64,000 bases of DNA from Megaustenia siamemsis. Lineage: Eukaryota; Mollusca; Gastropoda; Stylommatophora; Ariophantidae. Below, piece by piece: positions 1 to 12,500 of the stretch. The stretch is from the NCBI GenBank assembly GCA_032433765.1, contig JAVIAB010000051.1:80126244-80190243 (forward strand), given 5' to 3'. The notes under the pieces are model-generated. The model made no database searches and had not been told where the DNA came from. It worked only from the letters and a program-made list of their open reading frames with translations. Position 1 is the stretch's first letter. Every line of letters starts with the position of its first letter. A program made the translations under genes and the position numbers.

Positions 1-292
1 CTAAAAAAAGACCAATGAGGAAATTCTCAATGTGGCCAACAGAAAAAGGAAGCTTCTAAAAGCAGAAAGAAACAATCAACATTTTTCAGACATATAATGA
101 GAAGAGGTTGAAATGTTTGCTTACAACTGGTAAAACACAGGGAAAGAGAGATGACAAAGAGAGAAGATACTAGATAGCTTGGTGTCTTGGCATGGGATCC
201 AAGTCAACAATAGAATTGATAAGATGCACTGTGGGTAGAAAATTGTGGAAGGATATGTTTGCCTACATCAACCGGTATGGCACAGGATGATG
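1..292 (+). mobile_element. LINE-B 3' end (truncated by window edge)
   Basis: C-terminal end of a non-LTR retrotransposon ORF2 (reading through MRR and SLVSW-like remnants, with frameshifts), ending in a short GAT-repeat tail near 270-292. The same family recurs at 33164, 39353, 42539 (reverse), 53765 and 55552. Decayed. Confidence 0.75.
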
Positions 293-757
293 ATGAATCA
301 ATTCAAAAGTTGGTCTGCCCTTCGTGTTGTGTAGTACTTGGCTTTATGTGAAGTTATGTTATTCAGTAAGTGGGAGGGATATATTGTTTTGATCACTCGA
401 ATGGAAACTTTAGAGAGATTTGCAAGGAAGATATATTGAAGACTCTCTATGATCATTTACTGCACGTGTCTCACTTGTGCAAGAGATTCTATGTCAAATT
501 TGGAATAGTATCATCCATATTCATAATTCATGGTTGTACAAAGAAGTTACAACGGTCGTTCTCTGTTGCCTTCTGTCGGTTTGTTTACGGTTGGCTCGCT
601 AGCCTTTGACTAAAAAGTCTCACCCACAAGGCAGTGGGGTTGTTTTACTTCGGGGTACCCTTCCTTAGCCTTTTACTCTCCCGAGTTTACCTGCAAGGCA
701 GCAGGGCAGCCACAGGTTGTACTGTTGCTGCATACAGTAGCAGGTTACCCGACCTGA
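293..757. other. Intergenic or intronic stretch, nothing recognised
   Basis: An 80-codon open frame (370-609) has no family resemblance that I recognise. No splice-bounded flippase exon was found here. Confidence 0.4.
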
Positions 758-1012
758 CTTTGATATTAGGAAGAAATAATCATCGTTTTTTGACCATGTA
801 TTGAGAAGAGAACAACTGGAATATATTGTAACAACTGGAAAAATTGAGGGACGAAGTGATAGAGGGAAGCAAAGAGAAAAAATACCAGACAGCTTAAGAG
901 AATGGCTTGGCAGAAGGTCAGCAACAGAAATGATAAATAACTGTCGAGATTGAAAGTTGTGGAGAGACATGATCACCTACGCCAGCAGGCCCGTTACTTG
1001 ATGATGATGATC
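758..1012 (+). mobile_element. LINE-B2 3' end
   Basis: A subfamily related to LINE-B, with the same C-terminal region and a GATGATGAT tail. Its closest relative in the window is the reverse copy at 38131-38733. Short and 5'-truncated. Confidence 0.7.
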
Positions 1013-2059
1013 CTCCATATACAAAAGAAAGTTGCAACTTCACAAGACTGAGGCTTTTGTCAACTGATGCTTGTGACAGACAGCTATTATTATTATAATC
1101 ATTAATTGGAAAGTGATATGATGGAGACAAGACAATTTTGTGACTTCAAAAAGTGGATTTAAGCTAGATACAAATAAGATAAGACAACTTGAGGATGGAT
1201 AAGGAGTCTGCATAACCATTGAGTTACAGGCATTATCAATATATATACATTTTGACATTTGTTCATAAGCACCAAACACCTATAGGTCTGCGCTGAATGT
1301 ATTAAGGTTCTTTCTTCTTATCAGTAATCAGTAATTCATGTTTGCTCATTGCAAGAAAAATCATTTCTGATGTATATTATGTGAGGATATTTTCTTGTAA
1401 AGATCCTATTTTATTAACAGCCTTATTTTTGTTTAAGCTGTTAGCCTAGATGGGGTGATTCCATTTGTTGTCTCTTGATAACATGACATTATAGCCTGTG
1501 TTTTAAAAACAGGACTTATAATTGTGTCAGTAAATTTATCCTCAAAATTAGTTGACCTGAACTAAATAAAATGTGCACAAGTATAAGCCAGTGTTATACT
1601 TCTTTTGGAGCTTAGAATGAAAGGTGAAGAAGAATACTGAACCTCTCATCTTTAGATGTTGCTGCTTAATGTAGTCAATTTGAAACACTTGTACATTATA
1701 TGTCAAGAGACAGCAATAGTTAGTGAGTTGTTAATTCTGTTATTTGTATTGTTTGGTGTTATATTATTTCAAGTGTTTATAAACATTTTTGTTGCCAATT
1801 GAAAGCAAGATGCCATAATAAACTAATCACAATTTCATACTACAATTGTCACTATCCCTCAAACACCAACATGACAAATCAACAAATGATCATATATTCC
1901 TGATATCCCTCTGTTATCAGAGTCAAACATCATTTAATCAAAGACAAGACAGGAAGATGATTATTTGTAAAATTATATGCTGGAGAAAAAGGCTATAATA
2001 TCACCAGAAAAAAATAGAATGACAAACACTGGCATGAGAAAGATTGTAGAACCAACAAC
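1013..2059. other. AT-rich non-coding sequence
   Basis: No exon, repeat array or recognisable element was seen. Short open frames on the minus strand here are shadows without family features. Confidence 0.4.
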
Positions 2060-2285
2060 CTACTACAAACACATAGAAAGAATAAAAATAAAATGGTTTA
2101 GCCATCTCATTAGGATAGAGGTTAACTAGTTGCCATTATATGCCTACAGCTACTGTGGGAGGGATCTGGCTGGCCTTACGGCTTAAGGAAGATTAAGAGT
2201 CAAATGGATAGATGGTGTTGCAGAAATCTTGCAACATTACAAGCATTTGACTGCCTATGTGACACACTTGGCTAAAGTTAGGAAA
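2060..2285 (+). mobile_element. Decayed LINE reverse-transcriptase C-terminal fragment
   Basis: The + strand reads, with stops, IKWFSHLIR... followed by a WIDGVAEIL-like stretch, the common tail of invertebrate LINE ORF2 proteins (K-W-x-G-H-x-x-R then W-x-D). No clear tail or target duplication. Confidence 0.45.
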
Positions 2286-2837
2286 ATGCAGCTTTCTTTT
2301 AACTTAAGTGGATCTTAAATCAAAGTTTAAGTGGACTTAGATCCACGTATTTAAGTGGATAAATAAATACATATAGAACATTTTTTTCTATACTCTGTAA
2401 AAAATAATAATTACGTTCTATATAACATAGATAGTGTATTAAGGGAGAGAAATAATATATCACCATGCTAGACCAGGAGGCAAGGGGACAAGTGCTCATC
2501 TGTGCTGTTATACTACTTTACTCCAACTCTGTCCACCAGGTACCCATTCCCTTTATCAGCAGGGCTGGTGTCTCATCAATTTACTACGACCTTCCCTCAA
2601 CTTCTTAGTTGGTCTTCCTGAAAACAGCCTGCACACAACAGGCTTGCTAACAGTCAAGGGGCACAGTCCTCTCTGTAGTTGTAAGATGTCCTGTTATGCT
2701 CGTAGAAGACCTAGTTTTGCAGTATCTTCTCTAGACAGGTCAAGTTACAACTTCTCCAGTAAAACCTGAGAATTCAAGAAAGTTGTTGCAACTCACCACA
2801 GACAATTTTCTGTCCAAGAACTTGTGCTCATACCAAA
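2286..2837. other. Non-coding stretch before the minisatellite
   Basis: Contains no recognisable exon. The upstream flippase exon, expected to encode the residues just before [10 protein letters not shown], was searched for here without success. Confidence 0.35.
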
Positions 2838-3787
2838 CTGAATGAGTTTAAGCAGGCATTGAATTAGTTTAAGCAGACATTGAATTAGTTTAAGCAGACA
2901 CTGAATTAGTTTAAGCAGACACTGAATTAGTTTAAGTAGACGTTGAATTAGTTTAAGCAGACATTGAATTAGTTTAAGCAGACACTGAATTAGTTTAAGC
3001 AGGCATTGAATTAGTTTAAGCAGACACTGAATTAGTTTAAGCAGACACTGAATTAGTTTAAGCAGACATTGAATTAGTTTAACCAAACATAAAATTAGTT
3101 TAAGCAGACATTGAATTAGTTTAAACAGACATTGAATTAGTTTAAGCAAACATTGAATTAGTTTAAGCAGACATTTAATTAGTTTAAGCAGACACTGAAT
3201 TAGTTTAAGCAGGCATTGAATTAGTTTAAGCAGACACTGAATTAGTTTAAGCAGACACTGAATTAGTTTAAGCAGACATTGAATTAGTTTAACCAAACAT
3301 TTAATTAGTTTAAGCAGACATTGAATTAGTTTAAACAGACATTGAATTAGTTTAAGCAAACATTGAATTAGTTTAAGCAGACATTTAATTAGTTTAAGCA
3401 GATACTGAATTAATTTAAGCTGACACTGAATTAGTTTAAGCTGACATTGTATTAGTTTAAGCAGACACTGAATTAGTTTAAGCAGACATTGTATTAGTTT
3501 AAGCAGACACTGAATTAGTTTAAGCAGACACTGAATTAATTTAAGCTGACACTGAATTAGTTTAAGCTGACATTAAATTAGTTTAAGCAGACATTGTATT
3601 AGTTTAAGCAGACACTGAATTAGTTTAAGCAGACACTGAATTAGTTTAAGCAGACATTGAATTAGTTTAAGCAGACACTGAATTAGTTTAAGCAGACACT
3701 GAATTAGTTTAAGCAGACACTGAGTTAGTTTAAGCAGACACTGAGTTAGTTTAAGCAGACATTGAATAAGTTTAAGCAGACATTGAA
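2838..3787. repeat. 21-bp minisatellite, about 45 units, with higher-order repeats
   Basis: Tandem array of ATTAGTTTAAGCAGACATTG plus A, with substitutions but almost no length change. Marker variants recur at fixed spacings: the AACCAAACAT unit at 3082 and 3292 (210 bp, 10 units) and the TAATTTAAGC unit at 3411 and 3537 (126 bp, 6 units). So blocks of units were copied. Because 21 is a multiple of 3, one minus-strand frame stays open for 188 codons as a heptapeptide repeat; this is a by-product, not a gene. Confidence 0.95.
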
Positions 3788-3834
3788 CTCATCAAAACAT
3801 TCATAAGCTAATTCAGATTTTCATTCTGCCACAG

Positions 3835-3948
3835 AACAATCACATTTCTACGTCCAAGTACAACATCATTACATTCCTGCCCAAGAACCTCTTTGAGCAG
3901 TTCCAGAGATTGGCTAATGCTTACTTTTTGGGCCTCCTGGTTCTACAG
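3835..3948 (+). CDS. ATP8B: Flippase exon: M1 segment
   Basis: 38 codons, phase 0 on both sides, between a CAG acceptor (3832-3834) and a GT donor (3949). It encodes [19 protein letters not shown] and then the M1 helix [12 protein letters not shown], a hallmark of P4-ATPases. It is the first exon seen. The preceding exon was searched for in 1-3834 and not found. The acceptor lies only 47 bp downstream of the 21-bp minisatellite. Confidence 0.93.
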
Positions 3949-6516
3949 GTTAGAACTGTTCTTTTTTATGTTTGGTTTTCTTTACATTAACTGTACTTTA
4001 ATACTGCCAACAATTAAAATGCATACATTAATTAATAACTGCCATTTTCAACTAAGTTGTCATATTCTCAAACTAATTTCATAAATATAATAATATTTTA
4101 TTATTTGTATTTTAAATTTTGGTACAGAGAAAACTCACAGTAGCATTTACTTGCGGCAGAAAACTGTCTCCTGTGCCAGAAATTGATTAATTGTGCAGTA
4201 TTTAGAATATTTCTTCTCATAAACACTAATTACCTATTAGTAATTTACTAAAACATCGACAACAAGAATAAAACCTAATTAAACTCAATCATTTACATTT
4301 TCTTGAGGTGTTGGAACCACTCCTGGTAAATATCAATGTGAAGATTGAGTGTAATATAGCAGATTGACAGCAGATTCACATACAGATGTTGTTGCAATTG
4401 TGGTGTGAAACTAAAATGCCACTTTTATATTTAAGTGCATTGCTGTGCAAGTAAAAGAAGCTAGTGGATTATGTTTTCTTCAGGAAGTAATTTTGACATC
4501 TGAATTTGTAATTGCCGGAAAACGTGTTACTTTTTAAATTGTATGTTAAGTTTTGATATGATGATGTTTTAAATTGTATGTTAAGTTTTGATGTGATGAA
4601 AATGGAGTACAGAGATTTCAACTTGGAGTTGAGACACTTCAGTTAATTTGTATGGACGATAGTGTAGTTCACTTCTTAAAACCTTGTGAACAGAACTCTT
4701 AGATATTTGAACCTGTTGAGACAAGTGGTTTAAAGATGCATTTGGACTCATTGTAATTCTGTCTTGGAGAGTTCCATAATTTGGTCTTGTGAAATTGAAG
4801 GTCTTCCAGATCGGTATGCATCTACGAGGGGAGGTCAAAAAGTAATGCACACCAATTTTTTTCTCGGAAACTATTCGGGCAAAGTGTATGAAATTTTCAG
4901 ATTGTAACTGAACATCCCCTTTACACTACCTATTTGTCAACATAATCTCCGTCCAAGCGTATTGCCTTACGCCAACGCGAAACTAGGTCATGAATGCCTC
5001 GTTTGTACCAAGTTTTGTCCTGCTCGCATAGCCATTTTTTAACTGCACGGATCACATCCTCATCATTGTCAAAGTGTGTCCCACGCAGGAATTTTTTGAG
5101 TGGTCCAAACAGATGGAAATCTGAGGGAGCCAGATCAGGGCTGTAAGGAGGATGGGGCAGTACAGTCCAACCAAATTTGTTGATTGCTTCCCGTGTTACC
5201 AGACTTGTGTGAGGGCGTGCATTGTCATGTTGAAGCAACAAATCTGCAGATGGCTTATTAGGCTGAACTCTGTGGAACCGATTTTTGAGTTTTGTCAGTG
5301 TATTGATGTAAGCTGTCGAGTTGATTGTCTCACCTCTTATCATTACATCAACAAGAATCACACCATCAATGTCCCAGAAGACAGTGATCATCACCTTTCC
5401 GGCTGATGGAGATGTTTTGAATTTTTTTCTTTTTGGTGACTGCGGATGATGCCATTCCATTGACTGCATTTTTGTTTCAGGCTCATAATAATGTGCCCAC
5501 GTTTCGTTACCGGTAACAATTTTTGACAAAAACATTTCTCCTTCAATACCGAAACGCTCCAACAATTCAGAACAGAATGTTTTCCTTTGAACTCTGTGAT
5601 CATTTGTTAGGCACCGAGGAACCCATCGAGCGGAAATCTTTGAATATCCGAGTTTTATAAAAATTGCGATTGCACTTCCCTTGCTGACTGTAAGCTGCAA
5701 TGCTAATTGCTGACTAGTGATACGCCTGTCCTTACGAATAATGGCATCAGCCCGGTTTAACATGTCTGTGCTGGTAGCCGAGGCAACACGTCCAGAACGC
5801 GGTAAATCATGCAGCTCCACTCGTACACTTTCTGCAGCTTTAATTCTCTGAACCCAGCGACTAACTGTGCTCCTATCGACTGCAGAACATTTGTACACTG
5901 CACACAGTCGTTTATGAATGTTTGCCACAGTTTCTTTTTCCGCAACCAGAAATTCTATGACAATTCGCTGTTTGTAACGGACATTGTTGACAAGCTCCAT
6001 TTTAACGGTTCATAGATTGCGTAATATTTATCAGAATGCTGTGCAATTTGGTGCACATAATTGGAACATGTCATATTCCAAGTGTGCAAAATTTCATATT
6101 CCTATCTTTATTATTAGCCGAGAAAAAAATTGGTGTGCATTACTTTTTGACCTCCCCTCGTACCACACTACCGGTTTCACGAAACTTTTTGATCAATTTT
6201 GTAACAGAATTTCGGTGAGGGACTTGTGAGTCTGGAAATTTCCTCACGAATTGTCTAATGACCTCATCCGTATATTTACCGCCATTACGAAAGACATGCT
6301 CAACCAGAAATACCCTGTTTTCAATCGTCAACACCATTTCCTTCAAGCAATGAGACAGTGAAAGTAGCGTAGTGCCCGTCCTTTACGTAAATAAAACCTT
6401 AAAGGAAGCAGCGGTTTGTTCATAAATATGGTTTACAAAATTGTGGTACGTAGATGATGATTACGTCATTTACTGAATATTAGAAATATTCACTGCACTG
6501 CAATTTTAAAAACACC

Positions 6517-6593
<77 letters not shown>

Positions 6594-9500
6594 TAATCAT
6601 TACTTTACCTTAAAGTATTCAACTTTATCGGTCCGAGTCGATGTGTTGGTTTTTGGTCCTATAGCTACCTTCATAGGTGGAGCTGATGTGTCAGTGGTCC
6701 GAAAAAAGTTAACTACTCCAACCTTTATGCTCAATAACTGAGCAGCAACTACTGCAAGGCAGGCCTGGACTCAGTTTTTTAACTTTTACAAACATATAAC
6801 TCATTTTTTATTATGAATTTTTGAGCCACAACATCTGTGGCATAATTTTTTTTTTTTAAATTGTCTACACTCAGTTCACATATTGAAGTAGAAGACAGTG
6901 GTTTTCACTTTATTGTAGGTGGGCATGCACTCTACTCTCTAAATAGTTCATGCTGTACATAAAAGTGATTAATTAACCCTCAGGGTAGTCATTAATTAAC
7001 AGCTAGCTATATCCTCTGAACACCACTGTATGCAGGCAATGGGTAGAGTCATTGCAGAAGTAAAAAATATGTAGGGTCACCTTTGTCTACGTTCCTGGAC
7101 ATGCAGAAGTATGGGGAAGTGAAAGTGCGAACAACAGATTGGCTAGCTGCACTATCATTGAAAACGGTAAACCAATGGATTGCGTTGATGTCATCTATGC
7201 CCTCTGAGATGTCCGAAGGGCACAGGATTTCAAAAACCATGAATCCACGTCACTCCTTTGGATGAAAGAGATGGGAATTAAGATGGGCACAGCCAGAAAT
7301 GAAAAACTTAGTCAGCGTATAAGAAGACTTATCAACCAACACAGAACTGGAGTCGTCAGTCACTGGACAATGCAGGACTTGCTGAGGAGGGGATCTGAGC
7401 ACCTATGGACATGTTCAGAGTGCAATGATGATGACGCAAATAATGCAATAACTTAATAACTCAATAGCTATATCCTTGAGAAGTAAAGAATAAGGATCCC
7501 TGTTACTGGTTGTAGAATTTAGGGAGTAAAGCAGTAGTTCCCAAAGTGTGTGCCTTGTCTCCAAGGGCCATCAAACCTTGTCTCCAAGGGTCATCAAACC
7601 TTGTCTCCAAGGGTCATCAAACCTTGTCTTCAAGGGTCACCAAATCTTGTCTCCAAAGGCCACCAAACCTTTTCACCAAACTTTCGCAAAGGATGTCATG
7701 CCTAGAATATTGTAGTGTGATGCCTAGAATATTGTAGTGTGTCTGTTCAGTGGTCATCAATAACATCTACATAGGCATAATATTTTTGTCGTACATAAAT
7801 GAGTTCTGATGAAATGAATATTGTCCAACTAGGAAATAACTCTAGAGGCAAAACAGGCACTCTGCAATACAATCTACATCCCAACATTGTGCTAACAATG
7901 CCAGTACTGGAAATGCAAAAGCAGCAAGAAAAATAACCTTTGCTTAAATGAAGTGTGTTTGATAAATGACAGGAAACAGACTGAGAGACAAGATCAGAAA
8001 TGAAGAACTGAAAAAAAATCTAGGAATAACCTCCGCCATAAAATATATAAAGAAAAAACAGATAAAATGGTTTGGGCACGTAACAAGGCAGAAAGATCAA
8101 AACACAACACAATGAGCCCTCTATAAACCTTGCGAGAACACCAGACCCAAGGCCCAACCACAAAAGAGATGGATTGACGAAATATTAGAAGCACTAGGAA
8201 ACATAACAGCAGCAGAGGCAAACTGATGAGCAAAAGACCACAAATTATATCTACCCTTGGTGCTGAAAAGCAAATGAGGAAGGAAAGAAGAAGAAAATAA
8301 ATGAGTTTCTACAGGACAATGTTAATTCTGTCGTCATTTATCATCTTATATATCTTATCATGGAACCCAGTAAACTAATCTTATTGAAAATTAAGTGAAT
8401 ATATGCACAAGCTATTTCACACATGGTCGTTTATATATGTTTGTTAAGAATTGTGAAAATGCCATTTGTAAACATTAAATCACTTTTATATCTTTATTTG
8501 TTACTGAACTTCATTTCTATACCTAAAGTAGTAACCTCCACAAAAATAAATACAAGAATTAGTTTACCCGATTGATATAATCGTAACTTCCATGAGGCCA
8601 CGCTTGGTGTACGATGAGCAGGAAAAGGGGTGTCAACAGTTTTGTAACCACTTGAATAGGGTGTTGGTGCCGAGATTTACCCTCAGCACATTTTTAGGGG
8701 AATCAACAAATTAATAGAACCACATGTTTGTTCACATAATCTTCATTCCAATCATATTTTATATGTGAGCATATTGATACAGAAGTAAAATACTGAATGA
8801 AAAGTCTACATTTATAATCATTGGTAATAAATACATAGATTGTTGTGAAAGTTGTTAAAAGTTCTTCAGTACTAAGTGCTGGTAAACAAGTTCTTCTTCT
8901 CTGGCTGGTGCTGATCAATATGGTACCTTCTTCTAGATTTATTGGACAAAGGCTCAGTTGAATAGGGGTAGGGGTGGGAGTGGGTGGGTGTCAGTGCAAT
9001 TTGTATTGAGTGCTCAGAGTTGTATCTACATTCCTGTAATTTCATTCTATCTTTTCATTCTGCATACCCCATGTGCTGTTGTATTAGCATGAAATTGTCT
9101 TGTAGGTTGTTCAAAACAATCAGCAATATTTGTTAAATTGCCGCAGACTTTTAACCTTTTTATATATTTTATATTGTATCACTGTCTTTTGTTACATTTG
9201 GCATGTTAGATTAGCTACTACATAAAATAATGTTTGCATTTTATTTTGTAAAGAAAAAAAAAAATGTTATTTTGCAGCATCTTGTTATTCTGAGCTTCAT
9301 CTGTATTATTGGCATGCATTTATTTGTCAGATAAGTAATTTATGGTGACAGGAAAAAAAAAAGAATTTAAAGAAAGTTATCTTGTAAGGATACTATGTAG
9401 AGAAGGCTCAGGCTGCATGACAGAAGTAGAACTCTAAGTTTATTTTGTTGGAAATTATGTCATAAAGTTATTTGGATTTATGAGGTCGGTAATGAAATAT

Positions 9501-12500
9501 GAGCTCAGAGCTGAGTCAGAGCTGGATAGAATTATGTCATAAAGTTAATTGGATTTAAGAGGTCAGTAACGAAATATGAGCTCAGAGCTGAGTCACAGCT
9601 GAATAGAATTATGTCAAAGAGTTAATTGGATTTAAGAGGTCAGTAATGAAATATGAGCTCAGACACAGCTGAATAGAATTATTAAATTAGTTTACTCTTC
9701 TGAAATAAAGCAGTGACAGATATTTTATATGTTGGCGAGCTTAAATGGCATATTAAACGACACATAGTTTTTAATGTAGAATGAAGTCCAGGTGGTGACA
9801 ACCAGGGACATAAATACATAATACTTCTTTGGTCACTGCAAAAGTAGCAGAATTTTCAGTTTAAGATTTGTTCTTTTCTTCTATGGCATTCTTTTGTTGA
9901 TGTAGCTAGATGTCTATGCAGACTTCATTTATGAATTGAACCATTTATTCCTGCTCTGCTAACAAGCTGAAGAGTTTGCATATATAAGGTTAATAAATAT
10001 TTATGATGAGTAATGTACAATTTTTGTAAATAATATATAAAAGACTGCATGGTGAGTTATCCTGACCCTCGCTAGTGCTAAAGAGTTCATATACTGTGCA
10101 GAGATCTGCATATGTAATCCATCTAAGGTTTTCATAGTTATAATGGACATTGTCTGAGTACAATGATGACGGTCCCCTTGACAACATTAGATAGCCTTGC
10201 CATAAATCCCTTTCATCAAGCCTGACAACCAACATCTTGCATGAAATGGTGACTGGGTCATGAAAACTTGGATGAGAGAAGAAAATATGGAAAACAGTAT
10301 GAAAGAAAGGACAGATCTTGACCTTGCCAGTTCACAATGAGCAGCCATAAACAGAGAGGAATGAAGAAAGCAGGTTGCAGCTATCATTGTTGAACCAACA
10401 ACCCTAAAAGTATCAGATAGGAAACAGTGAAAGATGTATATCCATGAGTAAAAAAACTGAACCAAAAGATCGTGGAATAGGTTGTAAAATATTCCTTGGC
10501 ATGTGCACTTCAAGTCACAAATGGCTGTATTATCTTACAAATTACTTATGAAATCTACAGACCGTATAATAAATAAGATGTGCAGTCATATAATCATGTA
10601 CCATGGAAGGAGTTATAACATTCAGGTATATATATATATGTTTTTTAAGCACTTTCATTACTTATGCTATGCTGATGATCAATAATAGAGAAGTGGTTTG
10701 TAAACCTGACTTTTGAGGATAAGAGGTTGGGTTCATTTCCAGTCAATGGCTTCTAGGTGCACCCTGCCTTAAATATGAAAAGGAGAAAGGATTTTTCTGG
10801 CAGAGACAGAGATTACACTGATGTGATACTGACCACAATGCCCAATATTGCGATGACAGTAAAAAGCAAAAAAAATGAGCATTAACACCTTATTCCCTAT
10901 ACATCACAGAGAATGACAAGGCTATTTCTACACCGATAATTTAGTTGTATTTATTTTCCACTGTTTCCTGTGCATCTTTGATAAGCAAGTCATGTAAAAT
11001 GATCGTGGTATACAAACAATGTTGGCACTGATGGCCATTGTTTAAAGGTCAGACAATCTTTTCCATTTGATGCAGATTTGCTTCCTGTGGATTTCTCTTC
11101 TTAAATTACATTTTATGGGCTCATGTTTTGTGGATAATCAATAGCACTTAATGTAGGTTATTTAAAAAAATAAATGTGTGTATTTGTCCACAACTTGATA
11201 CAGTGGCTGAAGGTTTGTGTGGATTTTATCTGTTGAATTAAACAGGAACTGAATTTTGAATATATGTAGCCTTCTGTTATGTTCTGTTTAGTCCAATCCT
11301 ATATCTTTTGTAGTTCAGTCCTGTTGCCTTGTCTAGTCTAGTCCATGTGTGTCTTGAACCATAGAGAAGAACTGAAGTATTTTATCTTATATCATGTTTG
11401 TGTCACACTGGTTGTTGTTAACCTGTGTGACTAGAATTCTGTTATATTGAACATCAAGCAGCTAATGATTTTATTCATTCTTTGATGCCAAATTGCAGGC
11501 GTTTGACAATATTTTTAAAAGATGACTGAACCAATTAATTAATTTTTTTTTTTTTAATGGTGCCCATTTTTCCAAGGTATAATTACAACATTAAAAAAAA
11601 AAATTTCACTAATTCTAGTTCTGTCTAAATGTCTAAGGAAAATACTTGGTATAGAATGGAACGAATTCAAAACAAACGAGGAAATTAGAGAAATCGCCAA
11701 TCAACCACTAATATCTTCAGTAATAAAGAAAAGACGATGGTCATACGTTGGACATGTGATGAGAAGAGATAATAATCGAATAGCAAAGCAAGCCCTCATA
11801 TGGGAAACAACAGGTAAAAGAAAAAGAGGAAGACCCAGGGAGACACTGAGAAGAACATTGATGAGAGAGGCAAGAGCAGCAGGAATCGGCTCCCTCAATG
11901 AGATAGAACTGCTTGCACAGAACAGAGACAGATGGCGAGATTTGATAAAATATCTTTAAAAGAAAACTGCTAGAACAAAAATTCATATAGGAGAAGGTGT
12001 ATCTTGGTCTACGCCCTATGGGCCGGTTACGGCTCGAAAGGTCAATAGATAGATAGATAGATAGTTCTGTCTTATCTATTTATGGTACTTGCTGCCAATT
12101 TGTTAGCTCTCTCTTCATTATTCAACTTGAACAGTTTATCAGTTATTTTGTTGTAAAATTCTTAGACAAACAGATATTAATTTCAAGAATTTCCAAACCT
12201 TCATGAACTCACTGTGCAATTACAAGTACAATTTGTAGTAACTTGACCATTTTTATTCTTGATTTTGTGGTCAATATTTCAGTTAGTTTGTTTTGCATGC
12301 TCTTTTAAAGTATGGAGAGCATTAAAAAAGTGCCATCATCATTTTTGTTTTTGTGTTGTGGGATTTTGGAGTAAAGGATTGTGACACATCTCTTCTTTTA
12401 ATATTGTTAGAAACAATGGAGGGTATGAAAACTGAAATATCTACCACAATCCTGTAGTAAACACAAAACAGTACACTCTGGGATTAGACATATTTAACTG

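Larger units (their letters stand above)
4600..6519 (-). mobile_element. Remnant of a DUF4817-type transposon, split by a mariner
   Basis: Reading on the minus strand, 6346-6163 encodes the N-terminal helix-turn-helix part ([20 protein letters not shown], then [12 protein letters not shown]) and 4822-4600 continues after the nested mariner ([20 protein letters not shown], then [10 protein letters not shown]). These match the HTH start (DUF4817) common in invertebrate Tc1/mariner-related transposases. The catalytic third is missing. The 5' end finishes in ACACCCTG (to 6519) followed by TA, the same terminus as the 342-bp MITEs at 15225 and 50728. Inactive. Confidence 0.75.

Noticed and set aside
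370..609. 79-codon open frame at the left edge as the N-terminal flippase exon
   Set aside because: Sequence does not match the expected residues before [10 protein letters not shown] and has no fitting phase.
2793..3359. 188-codon minus-strand open frame of repeated LLKLIQC
   Set aside because: It is the reading of the 21-bp minisatellite in one frame. Nothing outside the array supports a gene.
2838..3787. CRISPR-like array
   Set aside because: Direct repeats abut without unique spacers; these are minisatellites. The same holds for 12737, 17241 and 48475.
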